Shown one piece after another: positions 1 through 8,117 of a stretch of 23,915 nt of DNA; the stretch's first letter is position 1, and every line of letters starts with the position of its first letter. The position numbers were made by a program, and so were the translations under genes. The stretch is from a virus. The notes under the pieces were generated by a model. The model did not search any database. It saw only the letters and a list, made by a program, of their open reading frames with translations, and was not told where the DNA came from. The stretch spans positions 1-23,915 of the IMG/VR virus record IMGVR_UViG_3300013100_000031; one strand, written 5' to 3'.

Positions 1-1
1 T

Positions 2-2143
2 AGAGATTATAGAAACGTTCAGAGAGCCAAGGGAAGAAGCGCACAGCGATTCCGTGGTGAGAGGTTAGAGGATGCTACCTCTATCATCTCAGATCCTTCT
101 CACAGCCACATACAGAGTCCTGTAGAGGCTATGATTAGCTCTGCCAAGAGTATCTCTCGTAGGATTTCTATGCGTGATCCTATCGATGCTATGAAACAAG
201 GTTTGATGACTCAATATGAGAAGTATATGCCTAAGGTTGAAGGCAGAAGGATGTTTCCTAATAATGTCACAGATATTATAAATCCAACTGGTGATACTAG
301 GTTGGATAAGGAAGTGTCTGCTGCTAGATCAACCTATGAATATATCCAACAAATGGAAGGTGGTTACATCAACCATATTGATGATATTTATAAAGCCATT
401 ATGAATAAAGTTGGTAATATTTTTGGTGAGATATCTGTTGATACTAAAGGTGTTGTTTCTAAAGTAGCACAGGTAGCTGAAACTGGTGTTAGGATTGCTG
501 GCACTGGTAAACCGGGTGGTATTGCTAGAAGTGCAGCTAATACTTTCTTTATTGTTACAAACCCAATTAGACAACTATTAGTACAAGGTCATCAGATTTT
601 CCAACTTGTTCCAATGAATCCTAAGTTCTTTGCTGATCCAAGAAGCATACCTTTGGTATTACATCTATTAGCAAAACAAGCTGGATTACCAACACTAGAA
701 ACAGAACTTAAGTTAATGGGTATGACTGCTGATGAAGCAGAAACAATGTGGCAACATTTTAAATTAAGTGGTAACTTTGCTGCAATTGATACTCATACCA
801 TGGTTAATGGCAGTCTTAAAAGCTTTGTTGATGGACTTACTCCTGCTCAAACAGTTCTTGGTAAGATTGGTCAAGTAGCTGCTAAACCTTTAGGTTGGGT
901 TAGAAAGATTGGTTTTGATGCTGGTGAGAATATCAACCAAACTGCTGCTTGGTTAGTATTTAGAGACAGGGCTATTAGGGCTGGTAAGTCTATGGATGAT
1001 CCTGCTGTTAGGGACTGGGTTGCTGCTGAGGGTACAAACTTCACAGGCAATATGAATAGAGCAGGACAGAATGCTTATGAAGGTAATGCCTTAAACATTG
1101 GCCTACAATTTATGGGCTGGGCACATAGATGGGCTGGTATCATGACTGGCAATAGAGTAATTTCTAAAGCAGAGAAAACTAGACTTTGGGGTTGGCAATT
1201 ATTGATGTATGGTCTTCCGGGTGGATATGCTGGGTATGGAGCTTTACAAGCATTACTTCCAGATGACCCTAAGGCAAGAGATGCTATTACTCAAGGTTTG
1301 ATTGGAGCTACTTATAATAAAATTGCTTCTGTAACATCTGGAGAAGATGTACATGCTAACTGGTCAGATTCATTAAGTCCTTTTGATATGTATGGTACAG
1401 CTTCACACCTTAAGGAAGTTATGGCTGGTGATATTGGAGCTTTGTTTACAGACAGTCCTGCTGGTACTCTATTGTTTGGTGGTAATCCTCAAATTACCAA
1501 TCTAGTCAAGGATGCTGCTAAATGGACTAATCTTAGTGAAGACAGTAAAGATCACCCTACTAAGCTAAGTAATGTGGCTATGGATTTCCTTAAACTATTT
1601 GGTGGTTTATCTAATGCTTATAAAGCTAAGTATGCTTTTGAGACTGGTAAGAAGTTAAGTACTTGGACTGGTAAAGTTACTGATACCAATATTACTAATA
1701 CCCAAGCCCTGTTACTTGCTGCTGGTATTCAAGATATAGATGAAGCTAAGAATAGATATATTAACAAAGTTATGTTGGACAGTTATAAAGAACTACAAAG
1801 TGATGTTGAGAAATTTCATGAAGAACGTAAACGTATTCTATTGAATGATGACATTACTCCTGATCAATTTAAGTATTATTTAGATATGACCAATGAATTC
1901 TTTAGAGCATTCCCACATAATGAACAAGCTCAATTTATGTATAAGAAATTAGTTGATAGAGATATTGAGAATGGTGATACTAGAATTCTTAAACAGCTAA
2001 TGTCTATGCATGGAATTATGCCAAAAGAACAAGCTAAAGCTTTAGCTAATCTCTACCCAGATACTGATGAAGCTAAACGACAACAATACTTAGATGCCAT
2101 TGAATTTCTATATAATGGCGAAGATAAGAAACAGGAGAAATAA
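2..2143 (+). CDS. Large virion protein, C-terminal part (probable internal virion / DNA-ejection protein); 5' end outside window
   Basis: The frame is open to the left edge of the window, so at least 713 residues are present and the true start lies upstream. The ATG at 131 is only an internal methionine, because the 43 codons before it are open and read as normal protein. No catalytic motif is recognised. Two moderately hydrophobic stretches stand out, around window residues 180-215 (AANTFFIVTNPIRQLLVQG region) and 400-425 (LLMYGLPGGYAGYGALQALL region). The C-terminal third is charged and helical. It lies directly upstream of another large protein and the lysis genes, which is where podoviruses keep internal core proteins that form the ejection channel. 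That role is inferred from size, position and mixed hydrophobic/helical character. It could also be another large structural protein. Confidence 0.75.
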   Translation, partial: RDYRNVQRAKGRSAQRFRGERLEDATSIISDPSHSHIQSPVEAMISSAKSISRRISMRDPIDAMKQGLMTQYEKYMPKVEGRRMFPNNVTDIINPTGDTRLDKEVSAARSTYEYIQQMEGGYINHIDDIYKAIMNKVGNIFGEISVDTKGVVSKVAQVAETGVRIAGTGKPGGIARSAANTFFIVTNPIRQLLVQGHQIFQLVPMNPKFFADPRSIPLVLHLLAKQAGLPTLETELKLMGMTADEAETMWQHFKLSGNFAAIDTHTMVNGSLKSFVDGLTPAQTVLGKIGQVAAKPLGWVRKIGFDAGENINQTAAWLVFRDRAIRAGKSMDDPAVRDWVAAEGTNFTGNMNRAGQNAYEGNALNIGLQFMGWAHRWAGIMTGNRVISKAEKTRLWGWQLLMYGLPGGYAGYGALQALLPDDPKARDAITQGLIGATYNKIASVTSGEDVHANWSDSLSPFDMYGTASHLKEVMAGDIGALFTDSPAGTLLFGGNPQITNLVKDAAKWTNLSEDSKDHPTKLSNVAMDFLKLFGGLSNAYKAKYAFETGKKLSTWTGKVTDTNITNTQALLLAAGIQDIDEAKNRYINKVMLDSYKELQSDVEKFHEERKRILLNDDITPDQFKYYLDMTNEFFRAFPHNEQAQFMYKKLVDRDIENGDTRILKQLMSMHGIMPKEQAKALANLYPDTDEAKRQQYLDAIEFLYNGEDKKQEK

Positions 2144-2145
2144 TC

Positions 2146-4038
2146 TTGGCTGATTTTAATGTAGATGTAGGTAATGCTCCTACTGGCTCTCGTCCTCAGC
2201 AACCAGTGCAGGATACAAGTGCTGCTGAAGGGCTTAATCTTCTAGGTAATTTGTTTGTCAATACAGCTAATATAGCTAAGTCAGCAATTGTCAGTGGACA
2301 GAAAGAAGAAGCTGCTACTAAGGCTGCTGGTATTCTTGGTGGCATAAGAGAGAATCTTTTAGTCAAGGCTGATCTAGTGGACCAAGGATGGTCCTCTGAT
2401 CGTGCTAGACGAGCTGCTAGAAGACAATTAGCTTCTGATCTATCTAATCATCCGGGGCTTACCAAAGAGATTACAGAGCTTTATAACAACACTCTTAGTA
2501 AAACTGGACTAGCTGCTAATATTGTGGAAGGAACACAAGCAGAGAAAGATAAGCATGATGCTAAAATGAAAGTATTCCAAGATGCTCAAGCCTCCGGATT
2601 AATTCCAGCAGATCTTGATCCAGATAGTGATAAGGCAGATAGTCTTATGGATACTTATCAGCAATATAGATTGCATGCTACACAACTAGAAATGACACAA
2701 AAGGAACTTACTGCTAAAAGAGCACAGATTGGTTTACAAACTGATGTTGTCCAGTTAGCTTCTGCTAAGCAAAGTTATGTCACTGGTGGATTAACACAGC
2801 AAACTGCTAGACTTAATCTACAAGAGAAGCAAGCTGAAGTCCAAAGTAGAGTATCTATTACTGGTGGTGCTAAGGCTTATAACACTCTTCTTAGCAATAA
2901 GCTATCTGATACCTATGACAAGTTTAAGAAAGGGCAGCTTACTCCACAAGAGGCTAGTTTACAGATTGATCAGGATACTGCTCAAGTATTAGCAATGGCT
3001 AATCAAATGGCTCCTAATGCTGGTGGTGATTATGTTAGAAATACCTTAGCTCCAATCACAGGTCTTGCTAATAGTTTTAAGGAAGCTGTTACAGGTAAAT
3101 TAGATGCTGATGGTTTACAGAACCAGCTTAATGCAGCAACTACTAGAATGACTTTGATGCAGATTCATGATCATCCAGAAGTTCTACCAGTGATTGCAAT
3201 GGGTAAAGTTCTTCCTAATATCCCAACACCAGTGTTGGTTAAGATGACTTCTGATGCATTTAAGATGGTTGGATTTAATCCAGATACTGGTGAGTATAAT
3301 GGAACTAGTCCTACTGGTGCTTTAGGTAGTATGGGTAATGATACATCTCGTCCAGCTAATATGCCTAAACCTAAACTTCCTGATTTTACAGGACAGAGTG
3401 GGGATGTTAAAGCAGCCATTGGTTATACCAAAGCTGGTATTGAATCTGTATTAAGTGGACAAGCAAATGATGAAGGAAGTATTAGTGAAGTTAATAACAC
3501 ACTTAAGACTGCCATTAGAAGTGCAATCAAGTATGGTCCATCTGTTGACAATGCCACAGAGCTTAATGGATTGGTTGACCTATTTGCCAGCAGTAGTTTT
3601 GGCAAGTATGTAAAATCTGGCAAGTTTACTCTTACTAATGATGATGCTTCTAAGACTAGAGAAATGCTTAGACAGCATTATGAAAATGAACTTGTACCAC
3701 TACTTAGACAAGAGTTTGTTAACTCCAGTGTAATAACTGGGCAAACTCCTAATGCAACTGGTAATGTTATGGTTCCAACAACTGATGCCACAGTGAATAG
3801 AATTCAACCATCATTTGATGGTAATGGTATTAAGTTTGTGGCTACCAATCCTACTGGTGATGTTAGCAGAACTGTAACAAATCTAAATAGAAATGTAGCT
3901 CCTGTCTTTAATAAAACTATTAAGGCTTATGCTAATCTAGAAGGTACAGACCTTCGTTCCCAATATGAACTACTCATGGCTAATATTGATCCACAAGCTT
4001 CAGATAGGGCTGGCATACCGGAAGTGCCTACACCATGA
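2146..4038 (+). CDS. Probable internal virion protein, 630 aa
   Basis: Start is TTG at 2146, two bases after the previous stop, with AGGAG at 2133-2137 as ribosome binding site 8 nt upstream. No ATG lies nearby, so the TTG start is well supported. The protein is rich in Ala, Gln, Asn and Thr. The N-terminus is soluble and Pro/Gln-rich, followed by an Ala-rich helical stretch (about residues 35-70). Long predicted helices occupy roughly residues 100-330 and a low-complexity Gly/Thr/Asn C-terminal half follows. No enzyme motif is visible. Its place between a large virion protein and the endolysin, and its composition, fit a podoviral internal virion or ejection protein. This is inferred from context and no specific family is recognised. 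The stop overlaps the endolysin ATG (ATGA). Confidence 0.75.
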   Translation: MADFNVDVGNAPTGSRPQQPVQDTSAAEGLNLLGNLFVNTANIAKSAIVSGQKEEAATKAAGILGGIRENLLVKADLVDQGWSSDRARRAARRQLASDLSNHPGLTKEITELYNNTLSKTGLAANIVEGTQAEKDKHDAKMKVFQDAQASGLIPADLDPDSDKADSLMDTYQQYRLHATQLEMTQKELTAKRAQIGLQTDVVQLASAKQSYVTGGLTQQTARLNLQEKQAEVQSRVSITGGAKAYNTLLSNKLSDTYDKFKKGQLTPQEASLQIDQDTAQVLAMANQMAPNAGGDYVRNTLAPITGLANSFKEAVTGKLDADGLQNQLNAATTRMTLMQIHDHPEVLPVIAMGKVLPNIPTPVLVKMTSDAFKMVGFNPDTGEYNGTSPTGALGSMGNDTSRPANMPKPKLPDFTGQSGDVKAAIGYTKAGIESVLSGQANDEGSISEVNNTLKTAIRSAIKYGPSVDNATELNGLVDLFASSSFGKYVKSGKFTLTNDDASKTREMLRQHYENELVPLLRQEFVNSSVITGQTPNATGNVMVPTTDATVNRIQPSFDGNGIKFVATNPTGDVSRTVTNLNRNVAPVFNKTIKAYANLEGTDLRSQYELLMANIDPQASDRAGIPEVPTP

Positions 4039-4553
4039 GCAAAATAATGGATAAAAAGAAAATGATTTCATACTTAGTCTCTGGCGGACTTGGTATAGCA
4101 GCAGCAATCTCAGGGGCGTTCCTAGTAGCGCCCTCTGAGGGCTATCATACCACTACCTACCTCGACCCTGTAAACATCATTACAAGCTGTTATGGACACA
4201 CTGGAAGTGATCTTAAGAAAGGTCAAGTATTCACACAAGAAGAATGCTTAGATCAATTTGCTGAAGACTTACAGGAAGCAGATGCAGCGGTTAATGATGT
4301 TATTCATGTTCCTCTTACCATATGGCAAAGAGCAGCTTTAATATCTTTTACATATAATGTCGGTGAGGATAATTTAAGAAAATCTTCTTTAGCTAAAGAA
4401 TTCAATCAGGAAGAATATGATAAGGGGTGTGATCAACTTCTTTCTTGGGTTTATGCTAATAAGAAAAAGCTCAGGGGCTTAGAAGAAAGAAGGAAATTAG
4501 AACGAAGTATGTGTCTGGGTGAAATGGAGCTACCAAATGTCAACAACAATTAA
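4035..4553 (+). CDS. SAR endolysin, GH24 lysozyme (R21-like)
   Basis: A muramidase that cleaves peptidoglycan glycan strands in the periplasm. The catalytic signature is intact: E35, D44 and T50 with the E-8-D-5-T spacing of T4-type/lambdoid GH24 enzymes, followed by YGHTG (53-57). The later FTYNVG and CDQLLSWVYA motifs are also typical. Residues 11-32 form a hydrophobic segment rich in Gly, Ala and Ser behind basic residues (KKK). This is the pattern of a signal-anchor-release domain, so export is probably Sec-dependent and activation follows release from the membrane. At 172 aa it matches the P21 R21 family length. The start overlaps the preceding stop (ATGA at 4035-4038). ATG at 4047 is an alternative start. 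It heads the lysis cassette. Confidence 0.9.
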   Translation: MSKIMDKKKMISYLVSGGLGIAAAISGAFLVAPSEGYHTTTYLDPVNIITSCYGHTGSDLKKGQVFTQEECLDQFAEDLQEADAAVNDVIHVPLTIWQRAALISFTYNVGEDNLRKSSLAKEFNQEEYDKGCDQLLSWVYANKKKLRGLEERRKLERSMCLGEMELPNVNNN

Positions 4554-4956
4554 AATTGCAATTGGTATAATTTTAACATTAGTTATATCTTTAGGTGTTG
4601 AATCTTATATTATACATTTGCAAACTTCTAAGATTGCTAAATATAATGAACAGATGAGAAGTTTAAATGATAAGATTGAACAAGCTAATGAATCTGTAAA
4701 GATTCAATCTGTTGTATCAGAAGTAACAGATAAAGTGGTAACCAATGCCACACAGCGTATAATGACTAATACGCAAAAAGGTACGGCTATTAAGGCCATT
4801 GTAGATAATGTAACTAAAAAGGTGGCTAATGAGAATTTATCTAATACTTTTGCCAATGCTATGTATGCTAACAGCATGTGGGATGCGTACTGTACAGCCG
4901 ACCCGAGTGATGGTGCTTGCTCCTCCAGACAGTCTGTTGATAGACTGCCCAATTGA
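4537..4956 (+). CDS. Rz: i-spanin (Rz-like), 139 aa
   Basis: Inner-membrane subunit of the spanin complex, which disrupts the outer membrane in the last lysis step. One N-terminal transmembrane segment (about residues 5-23, IKIAIGIILTLVISLGVE) is followed by a charged, heptad-like periplasmic coiled coil, as expected for Rz. I chose ATG 4537 because GGAG at 4526-4529 sits 7 nt upstream. A GTG six codons earlier (4519) has no comparable site. The gene overlaps the endolysin end by 17 nt, and the Rz1 lipoprotein gene begins inside it in another frame, the classic Rz/Rz1 arrangement. The assignment rests on architecture rather than a strong sequence signature. Confidence 0.8.
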   Translation: MSTTIKIAIGIILTLVISLGVESYIIHLQTSKIAKYNEQMRSLNDKIEQANESVKIQSVVSEVTDKVVTNATQRIMTNTQKGTAIKAIVDNVTKKVANENLSNTFANAMYANSMWDAYCTADPSDGACSSRQSVDRLPN

Positions 4957-5098
4957 TAAACCACCTTCTAGTCTTGATAAACCTGCCCTAGTTAATGCTT
5001 GGAATAGTCAGACTATCAATCTAGGTAATTGTAATGTAAAACTAGGGGAACTAAGAGAGTGGAAGACCAAAACAAGCAAAGTAAACTCAGGACAATAG
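4829..5098 (+). CDS. Rz1: o-spanin lipoprotein (Rz1-like), nested in Rz
   Basis: Outer-membrane partner of Rz. The 89-aa product starts with a lipoprotein signal peptide (MRIYLILLPMLCMLTAC) whose lipobox LTAC places the lipidated cysteine at residue 17. The mature part has many prolines (APP, DKPPSS, DKPA), typical of Rz1 proteins. It begins inside the Rz gene in a different frame and runs 142 nt beyond the Rz stop, so the pair is overlapping but not fully embedded. An AAGGTGG-type ribosome binding site lies just upstream of 4829. The stop is TAG at 5096-5098, showing that TAG is used as a normal terminator here. Confidence 0.85.
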   Translation: MRIYLILLPMLCMLTACGMRTVQPTRVMVLAPPDSLLIDCPIDKPPSSLDKPALVNAWNSQTINLGNCNVKLGELREWKTKTSKVNSGQ

Positions 5099-5415
5099 TT
5101 AAAGAAGCTCCTGCTTGGATAAGTATACTTATTTCAGTTGGTACAATGATATTTGCATTAGGTGTTATGTACAACAATGTACAAAGTATTAAAGATAGGA
5201 TGGATAAGATTGATGATACTAATATCCAAATGATTAGGATGGCAGGTCAAATAACTAATCTGCAATTACAAATACAAAACAGTAATATCACACAAAATAA
5301 AACTAACCAATCTGTGGACAACCTGACAGGTGCAGTCACAGAGCTTGGAAATAGTGTAAGTAATCTCCAAGGTAAATTAAATGCAATGCCGCCTCCAAGA
5401 AAAATCAGGCATTAG
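5059..5415 (+). CDS. Single-TM coiled-coil membrane protein, holin candidate
   Basis: A 118-aa product with a basic N-terminus, one hydrophobic segment (about residues 19-41, APAWISILISVGTMIFALGV) and a long polar heptad-patterned region ending in PPPRKIRH. The positive-inside pattern suggests N-in, C-out topology. Start is GTG at 5059, with AGGGGA at about 5044-5049 upstream. It overlaps Rz1 by 40 nt, so it belongs to the lysis cassette. No other holin-like gene is seen between the virion genes and the terminator, so it may be the holin that triggers lysis. The large extracytoplasmic coiled coil is unusual for a small pinholin, and it could instead be another membrane regulator of lysis. The stop is TAG. 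Confidence 0.7.
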   Translation: MEDQNKQSKLRTIVKEAPAWISILISVGTMIFALGVMYNNVQSIKDRMDKIDDTNIQMIRMAGQITNLQLQIQNSNITQNKTNQSVDNLTGAVTELGNSVSNLQGKLNAMPPPRKIRH

Positions 5416-5421
5416 AAATAC

Positions 5422-5462
5422 AAAAACCCACAGTCCTGTGAAGGATATGTGGGTTATTTTTT
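5422..5462. terminator. Rho-independent terminator between convergent units, likely bidirectional
   Basis: AACCCACA (5425-5432) pairs with TGTGGGTT (5448-5455). An inner TCCT/AGGA stem (5434-5437 with 5442-5445) closes a GTGA loop. A T-rich tract follows on the + strand (to 5462) and an A-tract precedes it (5422-5426), giving a T-run after the hairpin on the - strand too. It sits seven bases after the last late gene and 48 bases past the end of the - strand unit, so it probably stops transcription from both sides. Confidence 0.85.
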
Positions 5463-5509
5463 GCCCTAAACATTTTCTAGCATAAATTACTTAATCCAGC
5501 ATTGCATTA

Positions 5510-5671
5510 TCAATCAACTGAAATAAGTATAATTTTACCACAAGAACTACATTCTAGTTCACCAGCAGTATTAAGAATGTAATACAACTGACAACCACAA
5601 GCACATTGCCAAACCACTTGAGGTTTTTTATCTTTCCAATCATCTAAATCAACTACATTGTCATCATTCAT
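5510..5671 (-). CDS. Small zinc-ribbon protein, 53 aa
   Basis: A short frame encoding an acidic N-terminus (MNDDNVVDLDDW) followed by a Cys-rich C-terminal half. Cysteines at 23, 25 and 27 (CACGC) and at 41 and 44 (CSSCG) make a plausible compact zinc ribbon. ATG at 5671 overlaps the stop of the preceding small gene by 8 nt. An in-frame ATG at 5683 would add four residues. It is the last gene of the - strand unit, followed by the shared terminator. The function is unknown. Small zinc-ribbon proteins of phages often bind nucleic acid or host proteins, but nothing here shows which. Confidence 0.65.
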   Translation of the reverse strand: MNDDNVVDLDDWKDKKPQVVWQCACGCQLYYILNTAGELECSSCGKIILISVD

Positions 5672-5828
5672 ACCTATAACCATTAAGAATATAGAACGTA
5701 GTATCTGGCCCCTTATTTCTATTCAATACTAAGACAGTATTTTCTGCTTCAGTATAAGATAGACAAGAAGTAACATAAGTACTAGTTGATTCATTCTCAA
5801 GCTTAAATATCATATATACTACTATCAT
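5664..5828 (-). CDS. Hypothetical protein, 54 aa
   Basis: ATG at 5828 is preceded by GAGGA seven to eight bases upstream, and the frame overlaps the next gene's start, both typical of genes in this unit. The product starts MIVVYMIFKLEN and contains a central SYTEAENTVLVLNRN region. It looks like a small alpha/beta fold but has no recognisable motif. No function can be assigned. Confidence 0.6.
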   Translation of the reverse strand: MIVVYMIFKLENESTSTYVTSCLSYTEAENTVLVLNRNKGPDTTFYILNGYRYE

Positions 5829-5838
5829 GGTCTAGTCC

Positions 5839-6285
5839 TCATCTACTAATTCTAGATGCATGTCCTGCATCAATCTGTAATAGTCTAGCAATTTCTTTAA
5901 TTTGTACACCTAAACTTCTTAAAAATTTTGCTAGTTCATAATCTTTATCAGTAAGTTTTTGTGATCCAGGTTTATTTCTTTTCTTGTTAACCATATCTCT
6001 CATATTATCTTTATGGCTACCAATAAATAAATGATCTGGATTTACACAAGATGTATTATCACATTTATGACATACGGATAATGGGGATGATAAATCAAAA
6101 TCTCTGTAAATATGAAGGCTTACTCTATGTGCAAATTGTGATTTCTTTTTCATCCCAAATATATGAAAATGTCCATAACCTCTGTTATGTTTACCAGCAA
6201 TCCAATTCCAACAATTGGTTATAGGATCAACTTCAAATTTTTCTTCAAACCTCTCAATTATTGGTCTATATCTCTTACCTGTCAT
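5839..6285 (-). CDS. HNH homing-type endonuclease with C-terminal HTH
   Basis: A 148-aa free-standing HNH nuclease. An N-terminal CWNW...GYGHF module (25-40) precedes H53, then CHKC (72-75), C80, PDHL (83-86) and HKDN (91-94). This is the HNH_3-type zinc-supported active site seen in phage homing endonucleases. The C-terminal 45 residues (LTDKDYELAKFLRSLG, then IKEIARLLQI) read as a helix-turn-helix DNA-binding tail. It begins three bases after the nrdA stop, as expected for an element that inserted next to a conserved RNR gene. It does not interrupt NrdA, whose C-terminal motifs are complete. It cleaves DNA, and its recognition site cannot be told from the window. Confidence 0.88.
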   Translation of the reverse strand: MTGKRYRPIIERFEEKFEVDPITNCWNWIAGKHNRGYGHFHIFGMKKKSQFAHRVSLHIYRDFDLSSPLSVCHKCDNTSCVNPDHLFIGSHKDNMRDMVNKKRNKPGSQKLTDKDYELAKFLRSLGVQIKEIARLLQIDAGHASRISR

Positions 6286-6288
6286 AAA

Positions 6289-7980
6289 TCACCCATGACA
6301 TGCTAAGCATTCATTTTTACTAGCAGACACACCAGCCTTAGTTCTTAAATAGTATAAGCTCTTAATCATTGGGTTCATAAAAGCTTCCTTATGAATTTCA
6401 CTGATATACTCTTCTTTCTCATCAGAATCAAAGAACAGATTAATACTTTGAGCTTGGTCAATATATGGCTGTCTAGCTGCTGCCATCCTAATGATTGCTC
6501 TTTGATCTATTTCGTAGGCTGTTTTAAATACTGACTTTTCATGTTCTGTAAGCCAGTCCAGTTGTCGTACACTGCCTTCGCTTGATATGAGCTGAGCCAC
6601 AAGCTGTTCAGACCACTTGCCCTTCTGTTTAGCGAGTCTAAGGAAGACAGGATTGACTCTATAGATTTCACCCGCACTTGTGGGTTGATTGTAAAGGTTA
6701 GCAACAACTGGTTCAATTCCTTGACTAACTCCTCCACAGATGAGAGCCGAGCTTGTATTTGGTGCAATAGCGATGAGATGCGTATTTCGTCTGCCGTAAT
6801 TGGCACACCATTCAGGCTCTCCCCATTGTTCTGCCATCCACTTTGTTGCTCTTTCTGCTTCATTTCTTATGCCTTTAAATATTTCAATATTGAGGAGATG
6901 AGCTTCGAATGATTCAAAAGGTATTGAGTGATCTTGGAGGTAGGTGTGGAATCCAAGAGCACCAAGCCCGATAGCCCTAGACTTGCTGGTACTGAGAATA
7001 GCAGCGCCCATTCCGGGTATATTTTTGCCAAGACTAATAAATTCACTACACACACAGTCAAGGAAAACAGTACTAACAAAGATAGCGTCTGTATTTTTCC
7101 ATTCATCATATTTTTCCAGATTCATACTTGAGAGTACACATGTGAAGGTATGATCCTTGTCTGAATGAAGTGTAATCTCTGTACATAAATTACTAGCTTT
7201 AACATCTAGTCCCTTATCTTTATACCATTGTGGATTAAGGTTATTGACCTTATCAATAAAAAAGAAATATCCCTTACCAGTTACTGCCTTAACTTTAAGA
7301 CTTCTTTGGTAACGTAAGACAGCATCCCTATCACCATTATTAAGCTTATCAATGAAACTATCAGAAATAATCCAGCCAATGTTAAGATCATCAGGATGAT
7401 GTTCCACATAATCAATTACCTCGTTAAAGTCTTGATGGTCAATTGGTAAGTACCCTGCCCAAGCTCCTCGTCTAGATGTTCCTTGAGCCACGTCTCGCAT
7501 ATCTTGGACAAAGTGTTTAATGATCGGTAAGGTTCCAGAAGCTTTACCACCTGTTCGTATCTTGCTACCCCTCGGACGGATATCTCCAAGATAACTACTG
7601 GTGCCAAAGCCATGTTTTGTAAGGATTGCCGTTTCTTTGTAGCCATCATAGAAGCCCTCAATACTATCAGGGATGTAACCTCCTGAGCAGCTTACAGGCA
7701 TGCCCTTGATGGTTCCCATATTACTTAATACTGGCGTTGAACAAGCAAGCCAACCTTTCCACATAACATCATTAAAACGTTCATACCAATACCCAGGATC
7801 ATTAGTATGCCTAGCGGCAGTCCTAGCAATGCGGCTATAGGTATCCTTGAGAGAGTCTGTTTCGTATAGATATTTCTCTTTAACAAGCTGAAATCCTCCG
7901 GTCGTGAGCCATTCGGGGAGCTTGTCTTCAGCTTGTAGCCTCTTACGTTCCTCACTTAGCTTTTCATAGATTGAACTCAT
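6289..7980 (-). CDS. nrdA: Class I ribonucleotide reductase large subunit (alpha)
   Basis: Reduces ribonucleoside diphosphates to deoxyribonucleotides for phage DNA synthesis. Key residues are visible: the redox cysteine C98 (MPVSCSGG), the active site N264-C266-E268 (SNLCTEI), the partner cysteine C281 in CVLSSMNL, the tyrosine pair Y543-Y544 in LYYLRT for radical transfer from NrdB, and a C-terminal CxxC (C558, C561 in ECLACHG) for re-reduction. At 563 aa it is short. There is no N-terminal ATP-cone, so dATP overall-activity control of the usual kind is probably absent. Start ATG 7980 overlaps the stop of a 46-aa gene (ATGA), which in turn overlaps nrdB, giving a translationally coupled nrdB / small gene / nrdA set. 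Confidence 0.93.
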   Translation of the reverse strand: MSSIYEKLSEERKRLQAEDKLPEWLTTGGFQLVKEKYLYETDSLKDTYSRIARTAARHTNDPGYWYERFNDVMWKGWLACSTPVLSNMGTIKGMPVSCSGGYIPDSIEGFYDGYKETAILTKHGFGTSSYLGDIRPRGSKIRTGGKASGTLPIIKHFVQDMRDVAQGTSRRGAWAGYLPIDHQDFNEVIDYVEHHPDDLNIGWIISDSFIDKLNNGDRDAVLRYQRSLKVKAVTGKGYFFFIDKVNNLNPQWYKDKGLDVKASNLCTEITLHSDKDHTFTCVLSSMNLEKYDEWKNTDAIFVSTVFLDCVCSEFISLGKNIPGMGAAILSTSKSRAIGLGALGFHTYLQDHSIPFESFEAHLLNIEIFKGIRNEAERATKWMAEQWGEPEWCANYGRRNTHLIAIAPNTSSALICGGVSQGIEPVVANLYNQPTSAGEIYRVNPVFLRLAKQKGKWSEQLVAQLISSEGSVRQLDWLTEHEKSVFKTAYEIDQRAIIRMAAARQPYIDQAQSINLFFDSDEKEEYISEIHKEAFMNPMIKSLYYLRTKAGVSASKNECLACHG

Positions 7981-8117
7981 TCTTTATCCAAGGCCTTAAT
8001 TTGCACCTTGATACTTTCAATTTCCTTGTAAAGCTCTTCAGCCTCATGAAACTTCTTTCCAGAAACAGCTTCTCTTAGATCATGAAGCTGCTTTGTTAGT
8101 TCTAATTTTGTTACCAT
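7977..8117 (-). CDS. Small helical protein between nrdB and nrdA, 46 aa
   Basis: A charged, almost entirely helical 46-residue product (MVTKLELTKQLHDLREAVSG then KKFHEAEELYKEIESIKVQI) with a heptad-like pattern. It looks like a small coiled coil or helical hairpin. ATG 8117 overlaps the nrdB stop by 7 nt and the TGA stop overlaps the nrdA ATG by 4 nt, so it is wedged between the RNR subunits with no free sequence. AAGGAGC lies a few bases upstream. No family is recognised. The coupling with both RNR genes suggests, but does not prove, a job linked to the reductase. Confidence 0.7.
   Translation of the reverse strand: MVTKLELTKQLHDLREAVSGKKFHEAEELYKEIESIKVQIKALDKE

Noticed and set aside
329-574. 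Antisense frames opposite the virion and polymerase-region genes (here and at 3171-3623, 4704-4964, 13227-13606, 17301-18764, 22541-23607)
   Set aside because: All mirror strong coding frames, have composition typical of reversed codons, and have no gene-like context.
5032-5040. TAATGTAAA as a possible phiEco32-like late promoter element upstream of the holin-like gene
   Set aside because: It has one mismatch to the consensus I remember, lies inside Rz1, and such matches are expected by chance in AT-rich DNA.
6507-7109. Alternative - strand frames inside nrdA (118 and 80 aa)
   Set aside because: They overlap the fully conserved reductase frame and carry no motif or start signal.
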